Positions 25,346 through 33,766 of a DNA stretch of 64,000 bases are shown piece after piece. Position 1 is the first letter of the stretch; every line of letters begins with the position of its first letter. The notes beneath the pieces are model-generated. The model saw only the letters and a program-made list of their open reading frames with translations. It searched no databases and was not told the DNA's origin. Made by a program: the position numbers and the translations under genes. This stretch comes from an uncultured Bacteroidales bacterium (lineage in GTDB: Bacteria; Bacteroidota; Bacteroidia; Bacteroidales; UBA932), in the NCBI GenBank assembly GCA_900321715.1, contig ONXC01000004.1:1-64000 (forward strand). The letters are read 5' to 3'.

Positions 25346-26581
25346 ATGAAGAAGATTATTACATTTGCAAGCATAGCTCTTATCGCGCTCACTGCTCTTT
25401 CATGCCGTAAGGCTACTCAGGATGTTCCGGCAAAGTACCAGACCACTCCAAAACTGGAGTTTGAAGGCCCCGGCGCCCTTGAGTTTAAATCTGAAGGCGG
25501 AGAAATCTGCCTTGAATTCAAGACAACATCTCCCCTGGAGGTAAAGGCTTCATCAGAATGGGTAGGGACAGAGGTCCGCGGTCGTTTTGTATATATTTCG
25601 GCCCCTCTTAACAGCTCTATCTATACCCGTTATTCCACTGTTACCATCACGTCCGGTGAACAGTCCTGCAGCCTTCAGGCAAAGCAGCCCGGTACCCCCA
25701 GTGACTATTTCTGGGAGCCGGAGTATGAGTTTGACCATAATGGCGGATCCCTGAAACTTAAGTTCCACAAGGTAGACGTCACTGTGCGCCTTGACATCGA
25801 CGGTCAGGACTGGATTTCAGTTACTGCCGGAGATGAGGAAATTGTCATAGGTGTAGCCAAGAACCCCAATGCTGAGGCCCGTGAGGGTTCCGTTACATGG
25901 AAGGCCGGTGATGATGTGCGTAAGGTAGTCATCAAGCAGGCCCTGAATCCTTCCGGTGAGGGTGGTGACAACCCCGGCGGCGGAGACAATCCCGGCGGTG
26001 GCGATGACCCCGGTGAGTTTAAGGCAACCTATGAAGACTGGGTTGGCTCTTGGACCCTTCCTGGCAGAACCCTGACATTCACGGCTTCGGAAGATTACCC
26101 CGGCGAGGCATTGGTTATGAATGATACCGGTTATGGTGAACTGGCCGATTATTTCCAGCCTATTGTGATCTTTGATGAAGAAAGCGGAGACATATTGTTT
26201 ATCTGCCAGAAAGTGTTCGAATACGACATCGATGAATACTATTTTATCGGTGTTGACGGAAACAATCTTCGTTATGGCGACGAAGAAAATGGCATCTTGG
26301 CAGTTGGAACAATGTCCAAAGCAGGTGTGGCCACTATAGAGCCTATTCCTTATAAAGATACTCAGGGTAACGATGTCGCCGCATCCGCTCTCACTGTGTT
26401 GGATTACCAGACAGAAGACAACACCGACTACGCAGCCGGGTGGTATGGTTTGAATGATGTTGAAGATTTGAGTATCCCTGCAAATATAAGCAAGGCCGGT
26501 ACTTCAGCAGTCCCTTCATCAATTAAAACCAATGAGGTGCCCGCTATTTTCAAGAAATCCTTTGTCCGCTTCTATAAATAG
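25346..26581 (+). CDS. BACON-domain lipoprotein with Gly/Pro linker and FLGQW-type module
   Basis: A 411-residue lipoprotein (MKKIITFASIALIALTALSC). Residues about 35-115 and 125-200 look like two BACON/Ig-like beta domains (FKSEGGEICLEFKTTSPLEVKASSEWV; HNGGSLKLKFHKVDVTVRLDIDGQDWISV). A flexible linker GGDNPGGGDNPGGGDDPG at about 210-228 separates them from a C-terminal module that starts TYEDWVGSWTLPGRTLTF and is related to modules in the 15516 and 30194 products. BACON domains are thought to bind mucin-type or other glycans, but here no ligand can be assigned. It sits 8 bp from both neighbours. Confidence 0.75.
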   Translation: MKKIITFASIALIALTALSCRKATQDVPAKYQTTPKLEFEGPGALEFKSEGGEICLEFKTTSPLEVKASSEWVGTEVRGRFVYISAPLNSSIYTRYSTVTITSGEQSCSLQAKQPGTPSDYFWEPEYEFDHNGGSLKLKFHKVDVTVRLDIDGQDWISVTAGDEEIVIGVAKNPNAEAREGSVTWKAGDDVRKVVIKQALNPSGEGGDNPGGGDNPGGGDDPGEFKATYEDWVGSWTLPGRTLTFTASEDYPGEALVMNDTGYGELADYFQPIVIFDEESGDILFICQKVFEYDIDEYYFIGVDGNNLRYGDEENGILAVGTMSKAGVATIEPIPYKDTQGNDVAASALTVLDYQTEDNTDYAAGWYGLNDVEDLSIPANISKAGTSAVPSSIKTNEVPAIFKKSFVRFYK

Positions 26582-26588
26582 CAGATAG

Positions 26589-29249
26589 ATGAAGTTGAAT
26601 GTCTGGTCCGTCGCGTTCTTGGCAGCGCTGACCCTTTCCTGTACAAGGGAAATGCCTCAGAGCACATCCATTCCGGCTCAAAAGCCCGGAATGGATGCGC
26701 CGAAGGCTGCATACACGCTGCTGGATAACCCCAGCATCGTGCCAGGCGTCGCCATAGTATATCTCAGCGAGGACCTTACCGCCAGCCTTGAAGCAGGTGC
26801 TTCCATAAGTACTCTGGGCACAAAATCCCCCGAGCTTGGATATCTGGTGTCCCGCGTGGGCGTTTCTTCTTTCAAGCGCCTTTTCCCGGATGCCGGAGAA
26901 TTCGAGCCACGTACGCGTGCCGAAGGCCTTCACCGCTGGTATCTTGTAGAATACGACCAAAATGTGTCCCTGACGGCCGCCAAACCCATTTTTGAGGCTG
27001 TGCCGGGTATCCTGAGTGTGGAGCCAAATCGCGTCTACAGGCAGAATGTCACCATCAATGATCCATACTGGAACCAGATGTGGGGACAGAACAATCTCAG
27101 TTACCCCGATTACGATGTCAACTGCAAGCCGGTATGGGATAATTACACTATGGGCAATCCCAATGTGGTAGTCGCTGTAATAGACGGCGGAATCCAGTTG
27201 GATCATCCTGATCTTGCCGCCAACGTTGCAGCCAGCGGCCATTACAACTATGTCCGCAGAAACTCAACTATTGTCCAGCATTCCCACGGCACTCACGTTG
27301 CCGGTACCATCGGAGCCGTAAACAACAATGGCACAGGTGTGACCGGAATTGCCGGCGGTAACGCCGCCGCAAAGAAAGGAGGAGTCACCCTTCTGTCCCT
27401 TCAGGTGTTCGAGACCCGTGACAACGGACAGGATGTGACTGCTCCCAGTTTTGCAACCGCCATCAAGGAGGCTGCAGACAAAGGCGCCCATATCTCCCAG
27501 AACAGTTGGGGTAACTATTTTGACTTTGACGACAACGGCAGGATAGAGGGCTATGAGATGGACTACGCCAGATATTATCATCAGAATCCTGAGCGCTCTT
27601 TTACCCAGGCCGTGGACTACTTTAACAAGTACGCCGGTTGCGACAACTACGGAAACCAGTTGCCGGGTTCCCCTATGAAGGGCGGAGTAGTTATCTTTGC
27701 CGCCGGCAATGAAGATATCCCTTACGGCTCGCCGGGTAATTATGACGGCTGCATCTCTGTAGGCGCCATCAATAAGAACGGTACCAAGGCCAATTTCTCC
27801 AATTATGGAGATTGGGTGGATATATGTGCGCCGGGAGTGAATATCCCCAGCACCTATTCTTCCGGTCAATATAAGAATCTTAGCGGCACTTCCATGGCCT
27901 GCCCTCACGTTTCCGGAGTAGCAGCCCTTATCGCATCCTATTACGGAGGCCCGGGCTTCACTGCCGATGAACTCAGGGCAAGGCTTCTTGGTGGTGCAGT
28001 GGCTATTGGTCCTACAACTGGGACCAAACCCATCGGACCACTTGTGAACGCCGAATCATCATTCTATCTGAACGGAAGTTCCGGTGCTCCTGAAAGCGTT
28101 AGTGACATTGTTTTGGAAGCAACGGGCCATAACATCCGTGTAAACTTCTCCGCAACTGACGCATACGCCTATATGGTGCTGGCCTCCACTAAGGAATCGG
28201 CCCTTCAGGGTGTGGATTATCAGAACCCAGCATCAGACATAATCTACGCCACAAAACTTACTTCTGCCTCCGATGTTCCCGGTACTCCGCAGTCAGTTGT
28301 ACTTGCAGGCCTCAAGCCTTCCACAGAGTACTATGTTGCCGTTGTGGCGTACAGTTATGATAAGAAGTATTCTGACTTGTCACCTGTCGAGAGTATGGTT
28401 ACCGAGGAAAACCACAAGCCAGAAATAGAGATAAACAATTATCCCGATGGCGCTTTTACATTCCGTCACCACGAGATTGTAAACCTTCCCATAAGGCTGT
28501 CAGACCCTGACGGAGATGCTTTGACGGTATCTTTCGATCCCCGTGGAAGCAGAGCCGCCCTGGAATCCAACAACGGCTCTCAGGAACTGTATATCTTCAA
28601 ACTTATGTGTCCGCTGGTCCTGGAACCGGGGTCTTTTATGGCCGTTGTGAGGGCAGTGGATGAATTGGGTGCAGGCGAGGTAAGGACCATTCAATTCAAG
28701 GTTCTGCCAAATTCAGACCCTGTTGTCCTCAAGGATGCGCCTATAGTTCTTATGCAGGAGAAGGATCAGGAGACAACCCTCAAGCTGGATGAATTCTTCC
28801 AGGATCCCGATGAAGAACCGCTTATCTTCCGCGCTTCTTCCAACAATAAGGATGTCGCCGTGGCTGATGTCTCAGAAGATGGAGTCCTTTCCATCAAGGC
28901 CGTCTCGGAAGGCCTTTGTAGGGTAAAGATTTCTGCCGAGGATCACGACGGAGCAAGGGTGGAAGCGGTTGTCACGGTACTTATGCGTCCCGTCGGTTCT
29001 CCGGATATTTCTCTGGAAGGGGATACTGTCCTTTCGGATGGCTCCATTACCATAATCCCCGGCATCGAGCCCGATTCCGCCACCGTACGCGTCATATCGG
29101 CCTCCGGAGTGGTGGTCTACGAGACCGTTTGCACAATAAGCGCTGCAAACCCTCTTGAACTTGAACTTAAGAACCTGGCTCCCGGCATTTACACCGTGGA
29201 GGTTACCTATAAGGGACAGGTTTACACTTATACTATAGTCAAACGATGA
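26589..29249 (+). CDS. S8 subtilisin-like protease with T9SS-like C-terminal domain
   Basis: An 886-residue subtilase. Catalytic residues are visible: Asp199 in VVAVIDGG, His233 in HSHGTHVAGT, Ser435 in SGTSMACPHVSG. After the protease domain come fibronectin-like and cadherin-like beta domains (about 500-800). The last 80 residues (VRVISASGVVVYETV, LKNLAPGIYTVEVTYKG, ending TIVKR) match the pattern of type A C-terminal sorting domains used by type IX secretion. The N-terminus (MKLNVWSVAFLAALTLSC) could be a signal peptide, perhaps lipid-modified, although TLSC is a poor lipobox. It is 7 bp after the BACON gene and overlaps the PorV-like gene by 4 bp. Predicted to degrade proteins at the cell surface. 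Confidence 0.88.
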   Translation: MKLNVWSVAFLAALTLSCTREMPQSTSIPAQKPGMDAPKAAYTLLDNPSIVPGVAIVYLSEDLTASLEAGASISTLGTKSPELGYLVSRVGVSSFKRLFPDAGEFEPRTRAEGLHRWYLVEYDQNVSLTAAKPIFEAVPGILSVEPNRVYRQNVTINDPYWNQMWGQNNLSYPDYDVNCKPVWDNYTMGNPNVVVAVIDGGIQLDHPDLAANVAASGHYNYVRRNSTIVQHSHGTHVAGTIGAVNNNGTGVTGIAGGNAAAKKGGVTLLSLQVFETRDNGQDVTAPSFATAIKEAADKGAHISQNSWGNYFDFDDNGRIEGYEMDYARYYHQNPERSFTQAVDYFNKYAGCDNYGNQLPGSPMKGGVVIFAAGNEDIPYGSPGNYDGCISVGAINKNGTKANFSNYGDWVDICAPGVNIPSTYSSGQYKNLSGTSMACPHVSGVAALIASYYGGPGFTADELRARLLGGAVAIGPTTGTKPIGPLVNAESSFYLNGSSGAPESVSDIVLEATGHNIRVNFSATDAYAYMVLASTKESALQGVDYQNPASDIIYATKLTSASDVPGTPQSVVLAGLKPSTEYYVAVVAYSYDKKYSDLSPVESMVTEENHKPEIEINNYPDGAFTFRHHEIVNLPIRLSDPDGDALTVSFDPRGSRAALESNNGSQELYIFKLMCPLVLEPGSFMAVVRAVDELGAGEVRTIQFKVLPNSDPVVLKDAPIVLMQEKDQETTLKLDEFFQDPDEEPLIFRASSNNKDVAVADVSEDGVLSIKAVSEGLCRVKISAEDHDGARVEAVVTVLMRPVGSPDISLEGDTVLSDGSITIIPGIEPDSATVRVISASGVVVYETVCTISAANPLELELKNLAPGIYTVEVTYKGQVYTYTIVKR

Positions 29250-30157
29250 AAGTGCGGCACATCATACTTGCAGCCATCGCTCTCTCACTGTCCTGGAACG
29301 TCGGGGCCCAGGAGAGCGTGCCCGCCAACGAAGCCTTCGATTTCCTGGGCTTCCCGCGCAGCGCGGATGCAAGCGGTATGGCGGGCGCCGGAAGCGCAAT
29401 GACTTCCTCTCCGGCCGTGCTTTCCACGTTCGGCAATCCTGCTGTGCTGCCGGTAGCGGTGGGGAAGGTTGACGCAGGCGTCATTTACAGCCACACCCTT
29501 TCCAATAATGTGGGCGGCGGCATTGCGCTTCGCCTGGGCAAGGGATTCGCCATTTCCGCGGCGGTTGTGGACCAGTTCCATCCCGTGAAGGATTTCGGCG
29601 GCTCATACGGCAGTTTTGCCCCCAATGACCTCATTGTGGCGGGAGGCGCAGGATTCTCCTTCGCCGGACATTTCAGCCTTGGACTGTCCGTGAAATACGT
29701 TCAGCAGAGGCTTATGGCCGATTATTCCCTGTCCGGGGTGGCTTTCACCGCCATGGCGCAGTACCGCCTGGCTGGCCTCAACGTGGCCGCAGGCGTCGCC
29801 AACTTCGGCTCAGGCGTGAAGTCCGAGAGCGGTCAGGAATCTCCGCTTCCTTCATCGGCCCGCCTGGCGGCTTCCTATGAACTGGCGCTTGGCCCCGGCA
29901 CCCTTGGCGCGGCACTTGACGCAGACTATTATTTTGCAGGTAAATTCGGCGTTTCCGCCGGACTCCAATACGGCCTTTGGAATATGATATATGCAAGGGC
30001 CGGCTACAGATATGCCTCCCAGGGAGCAGTTTATCCTTCTCACCTTGCCCTAGGGCTTGGTTTCAGATGGAACTGGCTGTGCCTGGACGTTTACTATTTG
30101 ACTGCCAATGCGCAACTTGGCAACAGCCTCGGCGCAGGACTCAGTATACGGTTTTAG
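29246..30157 (+). CDS. PorV/PorQ-family outer membrane beta-barrel protein
   Basis: A 303-residue beta-barrel protein with signal peptide (MKVRHIILAAIALSLSWNVGAQ). The following segment FDFLGFPRSADASGMAGAGSAMTSSPAVLSTFGNPA is the conserved start of the PorV/PorQ group. The rest alternates Gly-rich amphipathic strands and ends LGAGLSIRF, a typical barrel terminus. PorV is the outer-membrane shuttle that receives cargo from the type IX translocon and delivers it to the attachment complex. Its start overlaps the stop of the S8 protease gene (ATGA). The pairing suggests a barrel devoted to, or coordinated with, this protease. Confidence 0.8.
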   Translation: MKVRHIILAAIALSLSWNVGAQESVPANEAFDFLGFPRSADASGMAGAGSAMTSSPAVLSTFGNPAVLPVAVGKVDAGVIYSHTLSNNVGGGIALRLGKGFAISAAVVDQFHPVKDFGGSYGSFAPNDLIVAGGAGFSFAGHFSLGLSVKYVQQRLMADYSLSGVAFTAMAQYRLAGLNVAAGVANFGSGVKSESGQESPLPSSARLAASYELALGPGTLGAALDADYYFAGKFGVSAGLQYGLWNMIYARAGYRYASQGAVYPSHLALGLGFRWNWLCLDVYYLTANAQLGNSLGAGLSIRF

Positions 30158-30193
30158 ACAATAATTATTTATAACCCAAAATATTATTAACTT

Positions 30194-33100
30194 ATGAGAA
30201 AATCCATTTGGACTGTACTGTTTACAGCGCTGGTAGCGCTTGTAGCGGTAAGCTGCGCCAAGGAAACGGACCTCACAGATGTCAAGAACAAGATTGATGA
30301 ACTTGACCAGAGGGTTACCGCCCTTGAAAAGGCAGTGGAAAAGATCAACAAGGAAACCGTCCCCGGTTTCGAGAACTTGGTGAAAGCCCTGAATGAAAAA
30401 CTCACGGTAGTATCTGTCATCGAAGGTGCCGATGGTGTTACCATCACCTTCTCCGACGGCACCACCTCCGTTATTACCAACGGTAAGGACGGTAAGGACG
30501 GCGCCGACGGTAAAGACGGTGAAAACGGCAAGGACGGTGTTGATGGCAAGGACGGAGAAGACGGCAAGGATGCCCAGGCTCCCGAGATCAACATCACCTT
30601 CATCGACGGCGTCTACTACTGGACCGTCAACGGTGAACTCCTCAAGGACGGCGACGGCAACCCCATCCCTGTTACCGGCAAGGGTGACAAGGGCGACAAG
30701 GGCGACAAAGGTGACAAGGGCGACAAAGGTGACAAGGGTGACAAGGGCATCACTCCTCTGTTCGGCACCAGTTCCGAAGGCAAGGTCATCGTCTCCTATG
30801 ACAACGGTGAAACCTGGAAACCCCTCGGCTTCAGCGTAATCGACGGCTCCGCCTTCACATCGGCCTACATCGATCAGGAAAATTCTACCGATGACTACAT
30901 TGTCCTGGTTGTTGGTGAGACCGAGGTCCAGATCCCCAAGGAGAAGAACTTCTCCCTCAAGATCAACTACGAAGGAGACCTCTCCGCTGTAGGTGCAAAC
31001 GCTGGTGACAACATCGCCATCGAGTATGAGGTTGAAGGTGCTTCCGAGGCCGACAAAGTTACCGTAGACGTACTCAGCGCTTCCGCAGGCATCACAGCCA
31101 CTATCCAGAAGGTTGACGCTCTCCACGGTTACATCCTCATCGGCGTTCCCGCTGCAGAGCCCGAGGCCGAACCCGCAAAGGTTTCCGGCAAGATCTTCGT
31201 CTTCGCCGACAACAACAAGGGTAAGACCAACATCAAGGTCATCTCCCTTGAGGAAGGTGAGATTTCCGCAGTGGCCGATGTCTCCGCACAGGTTCCCGCC
31301 GCCGGCGGCGAGATTCCTCTTACCGTTACCACCAACAAGGAGTACAATGTGAACATCTCCGACGGCGCCGTTTCCTGGCTCTCCGTTGTTGATACCAAGG
31401 CTACTCACGTTGATGAACTCACTATCGTTGCAAAGCCCAATACCACCGGCTCATACCGCGTAGGTGTGGTCTCCATCAACGACCGCAATTCCGGTGAACT
31501 CATTGCAGAGTACACTGTTCTCCAGCAGCCCGCCTCCGACGTTGCTACAGACCTCGGTTCAATCCGCAGCCTTGCCGATGATACCGCAGTTGCAGGCCAG
31601 AAGGCCATCGTTGTTGCTTCTTCCCAGGTTGGTGCCCTGGTAGTGGATGAAAACGCTGCATACATCTACCTTGCATATGAAGGCAACACCGCAGTCCGCG
31701 GCGACGAAGTTTCCTTCGCAGGTGTAAAGCAGACCACTGAGGACACCAAGGTGAAATATGTTGAGGCTTCCACCCTCACCGTTACCGCTTCTGCTCAGGA
31801 GGTAGCTGACCTTCCAGTAAGAGCTCTTCGTTCTCATCTGTCCGGTAATTCTTTAAATACCGGTGTTTCGGGTCTTCTTCAGAAGAACGGTGACGTCTAC
31901 TATGTGGATGTCCAGGAGTATGTGTACTATTTCCCTAATGTGATCATTGAACCAACTCTTGGTCTGGATCTTGAACCACTTGTGGACAAGTACGTTACTG
32001 TTAAGGGTTATACCAACGGCTCTTATGTGGATTACGATGATAATGATGAATTCACCGCAGATTCATATGTAGACTTTATTGCACTCTCTGCAGCAGAGGT
32101 TACATTTGAGGCAAATCCTAACTGGACACTCAAATATGAGGGTGAAAAGGATGGCAAGGACGCTATTTCTAACACTGTTTCCGGTGGTTCTGATTACTGG
32201 TTCAACTATGCAATGAATGTGTATTCCGTTGAAGAAGCTGCAGAGTTTGAATCTCTTGAAGCCCTGGCCCGCTATGAGTGCTTCACTATTGCAGAACTGA
32301 CTCAATACTGGTACAGTAGATATGGTGATACAATTGATGACGATGCTACTACAGAGACAGCTGATGTCGAACTTGAGAAGAAGTTGGACTATGGTGATTA
32401 CGTAGTGGTTGCCGTAGGTCTTAACGAGGATGGTTTTGTAAGTGGTAAGTATGCTGTGCTTGAATTCTCAAAGGTGGATCCTCATATTGCCCTTGATTAT
32501 GAAGATTTCCTCGGTCAGTGGAATTTTGGCAAGAGCGTGATTAGCATTACCCAAAAGGATGCTGATGAATCATATTATATCACAGGCTTCAATGGTCAGG
32601 AAGACGCATGGTCTGTGGAGGCACTGTTTAACGAAGGACGTCTTGTCTTAAACGAGCAGATGGTATCTGAGGTGGACGGAGCTGCTGTTTATCTTACCGG
32701 TATTTTCCTCAGCAAGTATATCTCTTACCCTAGCGGCAATTCTTCCGGACCTGATGTGCTGTTTACAGTAGCAGGTTTGCCTGATGGTACCATGGATGTC
32801 CTGGGAGGGTCAAACACCAAATATGGATATGCTTTTGACGGCTTCATGTTTGTAACATATACTTCAGGCAGCTTGAGTGGCAACACTACGTTAATTTCTA
32901 TGCCTACCGAAATAACGGTATATGATCCGAATGCTGAGCCCGCTGATCCCCTCCAGGCAGATTATACCGACGAGGATTATGTGGATGCTATTGACAAGGA
33001 TGAATTAATCTCTACCGCTTGGCGTATATACTGCCGTCCTCGTAACTCCGACGGTTCGTTTGTTGAGGAACGTGGCTGGTATTCAAACAGTGTAGTAAAA

Positions 33101-33673
33101 GATGTAGAGAACAATGCTGCCGGAGATGATCTAATAACTATATCGGGTTTCTCTCTCGGTAATATTGATGATGATGCTTCCGACTTTGAGTTCTATAATG
33201 GCGTAGTTTATAAGCTTGGTCAGACTAATCCTTGGGCATTTGACTTAAGCGGCACCACTTATTATCTGAAACTTTGCCAGTTCTCTACTGATGCCAATTA
33301 TTATTGGTCTGGAAACTATACGTCATACGCTATCAAGGTTGCAGACGGCATCCTGGCATTTATAGGTAATAGTAGTGATTATAATATTAACGGATTTGGT
33401 CTGTTCGCTTGGTCTGATGAGGCTTGCAGCACTACGGCTGGTTGGCTCTTGCGCTACAAGGATGTAATCCTGGTTGATCCTGCTAAATACTCAACTTCTG
33501 CGGCTGTTTCTGCTGCTCTGAAGAATGTGAATCCATTTGCGGTGGCTGCGGCAATGGGACGCGCGGAAAGCCTTGCCAGAGAGAAAGTGAACGCTCAACT
33601 TAATTCCGTCAAGTATTCTTCAGAGGTATATAACGGACCTTCTAATACCCGAAAGGAAAAATTTGCAAAATAG
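30194..33673 (+). CDS. Collagen-like, coiled-coil BACON lipoprotein with FLGQW-type module
   Basis: A 1159-residue lipoprotein (MRKSIWTVLFTALVALVAVSC). Residues about 27-65 form a coiled coil (DVKNKIDELDQRVTALEKAVEKI) as in DUF4988 proteins. Two collagen-like Gly-X-Y stretches follow: GKD/GAD/GEN type at 97-126 and a pure GDK run at 162-184. Next come beta domains, one BACON-like near 360-450 (SAQVPAAGGEIPLTVTTNKEYNV), and a module starting DYEDFLGQWNFGKSVISITQK near 770, shared with two other lipoproteins of the operon. From about 31,800 on codon use shifts toward more A/T than the first half, as in the repeat-poor C-terminus. The gene follows the PorV-like gene by 36 bp without an obvious promoter and is closed by a strong terminator at 33695. 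Confidence 0.75.
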   Translation: MRKSIWTVLFTALVALVAVSCAKETDLTDVKNKIDELDQRVTALEKAVEKINKETVPGFENLVKALNEKLTVVSVIEGADGVTITFSDGTTSVITNGKDGKDGADGKDGENGKDGVDGKDGEDGKDAQAPEINITFIDGVYYWTVNGELLKDGDGNPIPVTGKGDKGDKGDKGDKGDKGDKGDKGITPLFGTSSEGKVIVSYDNGETWKPLGFSVIDGSAFTSAYIDQENSTDDYIVLVVGETEVQIPKEKNFSLKINYEGDLSAVGANAGDNIAIEYEVEGASEADKVTVDVLSASAGITATIQKVDALHGYILIGVPAAEPEAEPAKVSGKIFVFADNNKGKTNIKVISLEEGEISAVADVSAQVPAAGGEIPLTVTTNKEYNVNISDGAVSWLSVVDTKATHVDELTIVAKPNTTGSYRVGVVSINDRNSGELIAEYTVLQQPASDVATDLGSIRSLADDTAVAGQKAIVVASSQVGALVVDENAAYIYLAYEGNTAVRGDEVSFAGVKQTTEDTKVKYVEASTLTVTASAQEVADLPVRALRSHLSGNSLNTGVSGLLQKNGDVYYVDVQEYVYYFPNVIIEPTLGLDLEPLVDKYVTVKGYTNGSYVDYDDNDEFTADSYVDFIALSAAEVTFEANPNWTLKYEGEKDGKDAISNTVSGGSDYWFNYAMNVYSVEEAAEFESLEALARYECFTIAELTQYWYSRYGDTIDDDATTETADVELEKKLDYGDYVVVAVGLNEDGFVSGKYAVLEFSKVDPHIALDYEDFLGQWNFGKSVISITQKDADESYYITGFNGQEDAWSVEALFNEGRLVLNEQMVSEVDGAAVYLTGIFLSKYISYPSGNSSGPDVLFTVAGLPDGTMDVLGGSNTKYGYAFDGFMFVTYTSGSLSGNTTLISMPTEITVYDPNAEPADPLQADYTDEDYVDAIDKDELISTAWRIYCRPRNSDGSFVEERGWYSNSVVKDVENNAAGDDLITISGFSLGNIDDDASDFEFYNGVVYKLGQTNPWAFDLSGTTYYLKLCQFSTDANYYWSGNYTSYAIKVADGILAFIGNSSDYNINGFGLFAWSDEACSTTAGWLLRYKDVILVDPAKYSTSAAVSAALKNVNPFAVAAAMGRAESLAREKVNAQLNSVKYSSEVYNGPSNTRKEKFAK
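30683..30745 (+). repeat. 9-bp tandem repeat coding Gly-Asp-Lys
   Basis: Seven units of GGYGACAAR run head to tail inside the 30194 gene. Synonymous third-base differences separate neighbouring units. Loss or gain of units would keep the frame. Confidence 0.9.
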
Positions 33674-33694
33674 CATTACTTGATACTCTATCTC

Positions 33695-33727
33695 AGAGGG
33701 CGGCTCTTTACAGGGCCGCCCTCTTTG
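33695..33727 (+). terminator. Intrinsic terminator of the SusCD/protease operon
   Basis: AGAGGGCGGC (33695-33704) pairs perfectly with GCCGCCCTCT (33715-33724), followed by T residues. Confidence 0.9.
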
Positions 33728-33752
33728 TATTGTGTTTTGACAGAAATATATA

Positions 33753-33760
33753 TATCTTTG
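33753..33760 (+). promoter_or_regulatory. -7 box 7 bp before dnaX
   Basis: TATCTTTG fits TAnnTTTG; a TTG about 20 bp upstream (33730-33732) could be the -33 element. The box ends 7 bp before ATG 33767, predicting a leaderless message. Confidence 0.7.
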
Positions 33761-33766
33761 TAATCT

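Noticed and set aside
15516..33673. Polysaccharide utilisation locus for glycans
   Set aside because: There are no glycosidases in the operon; the two hydrolases are a metallohydrolase and a subtilase, so peptide or protein use is more likely.
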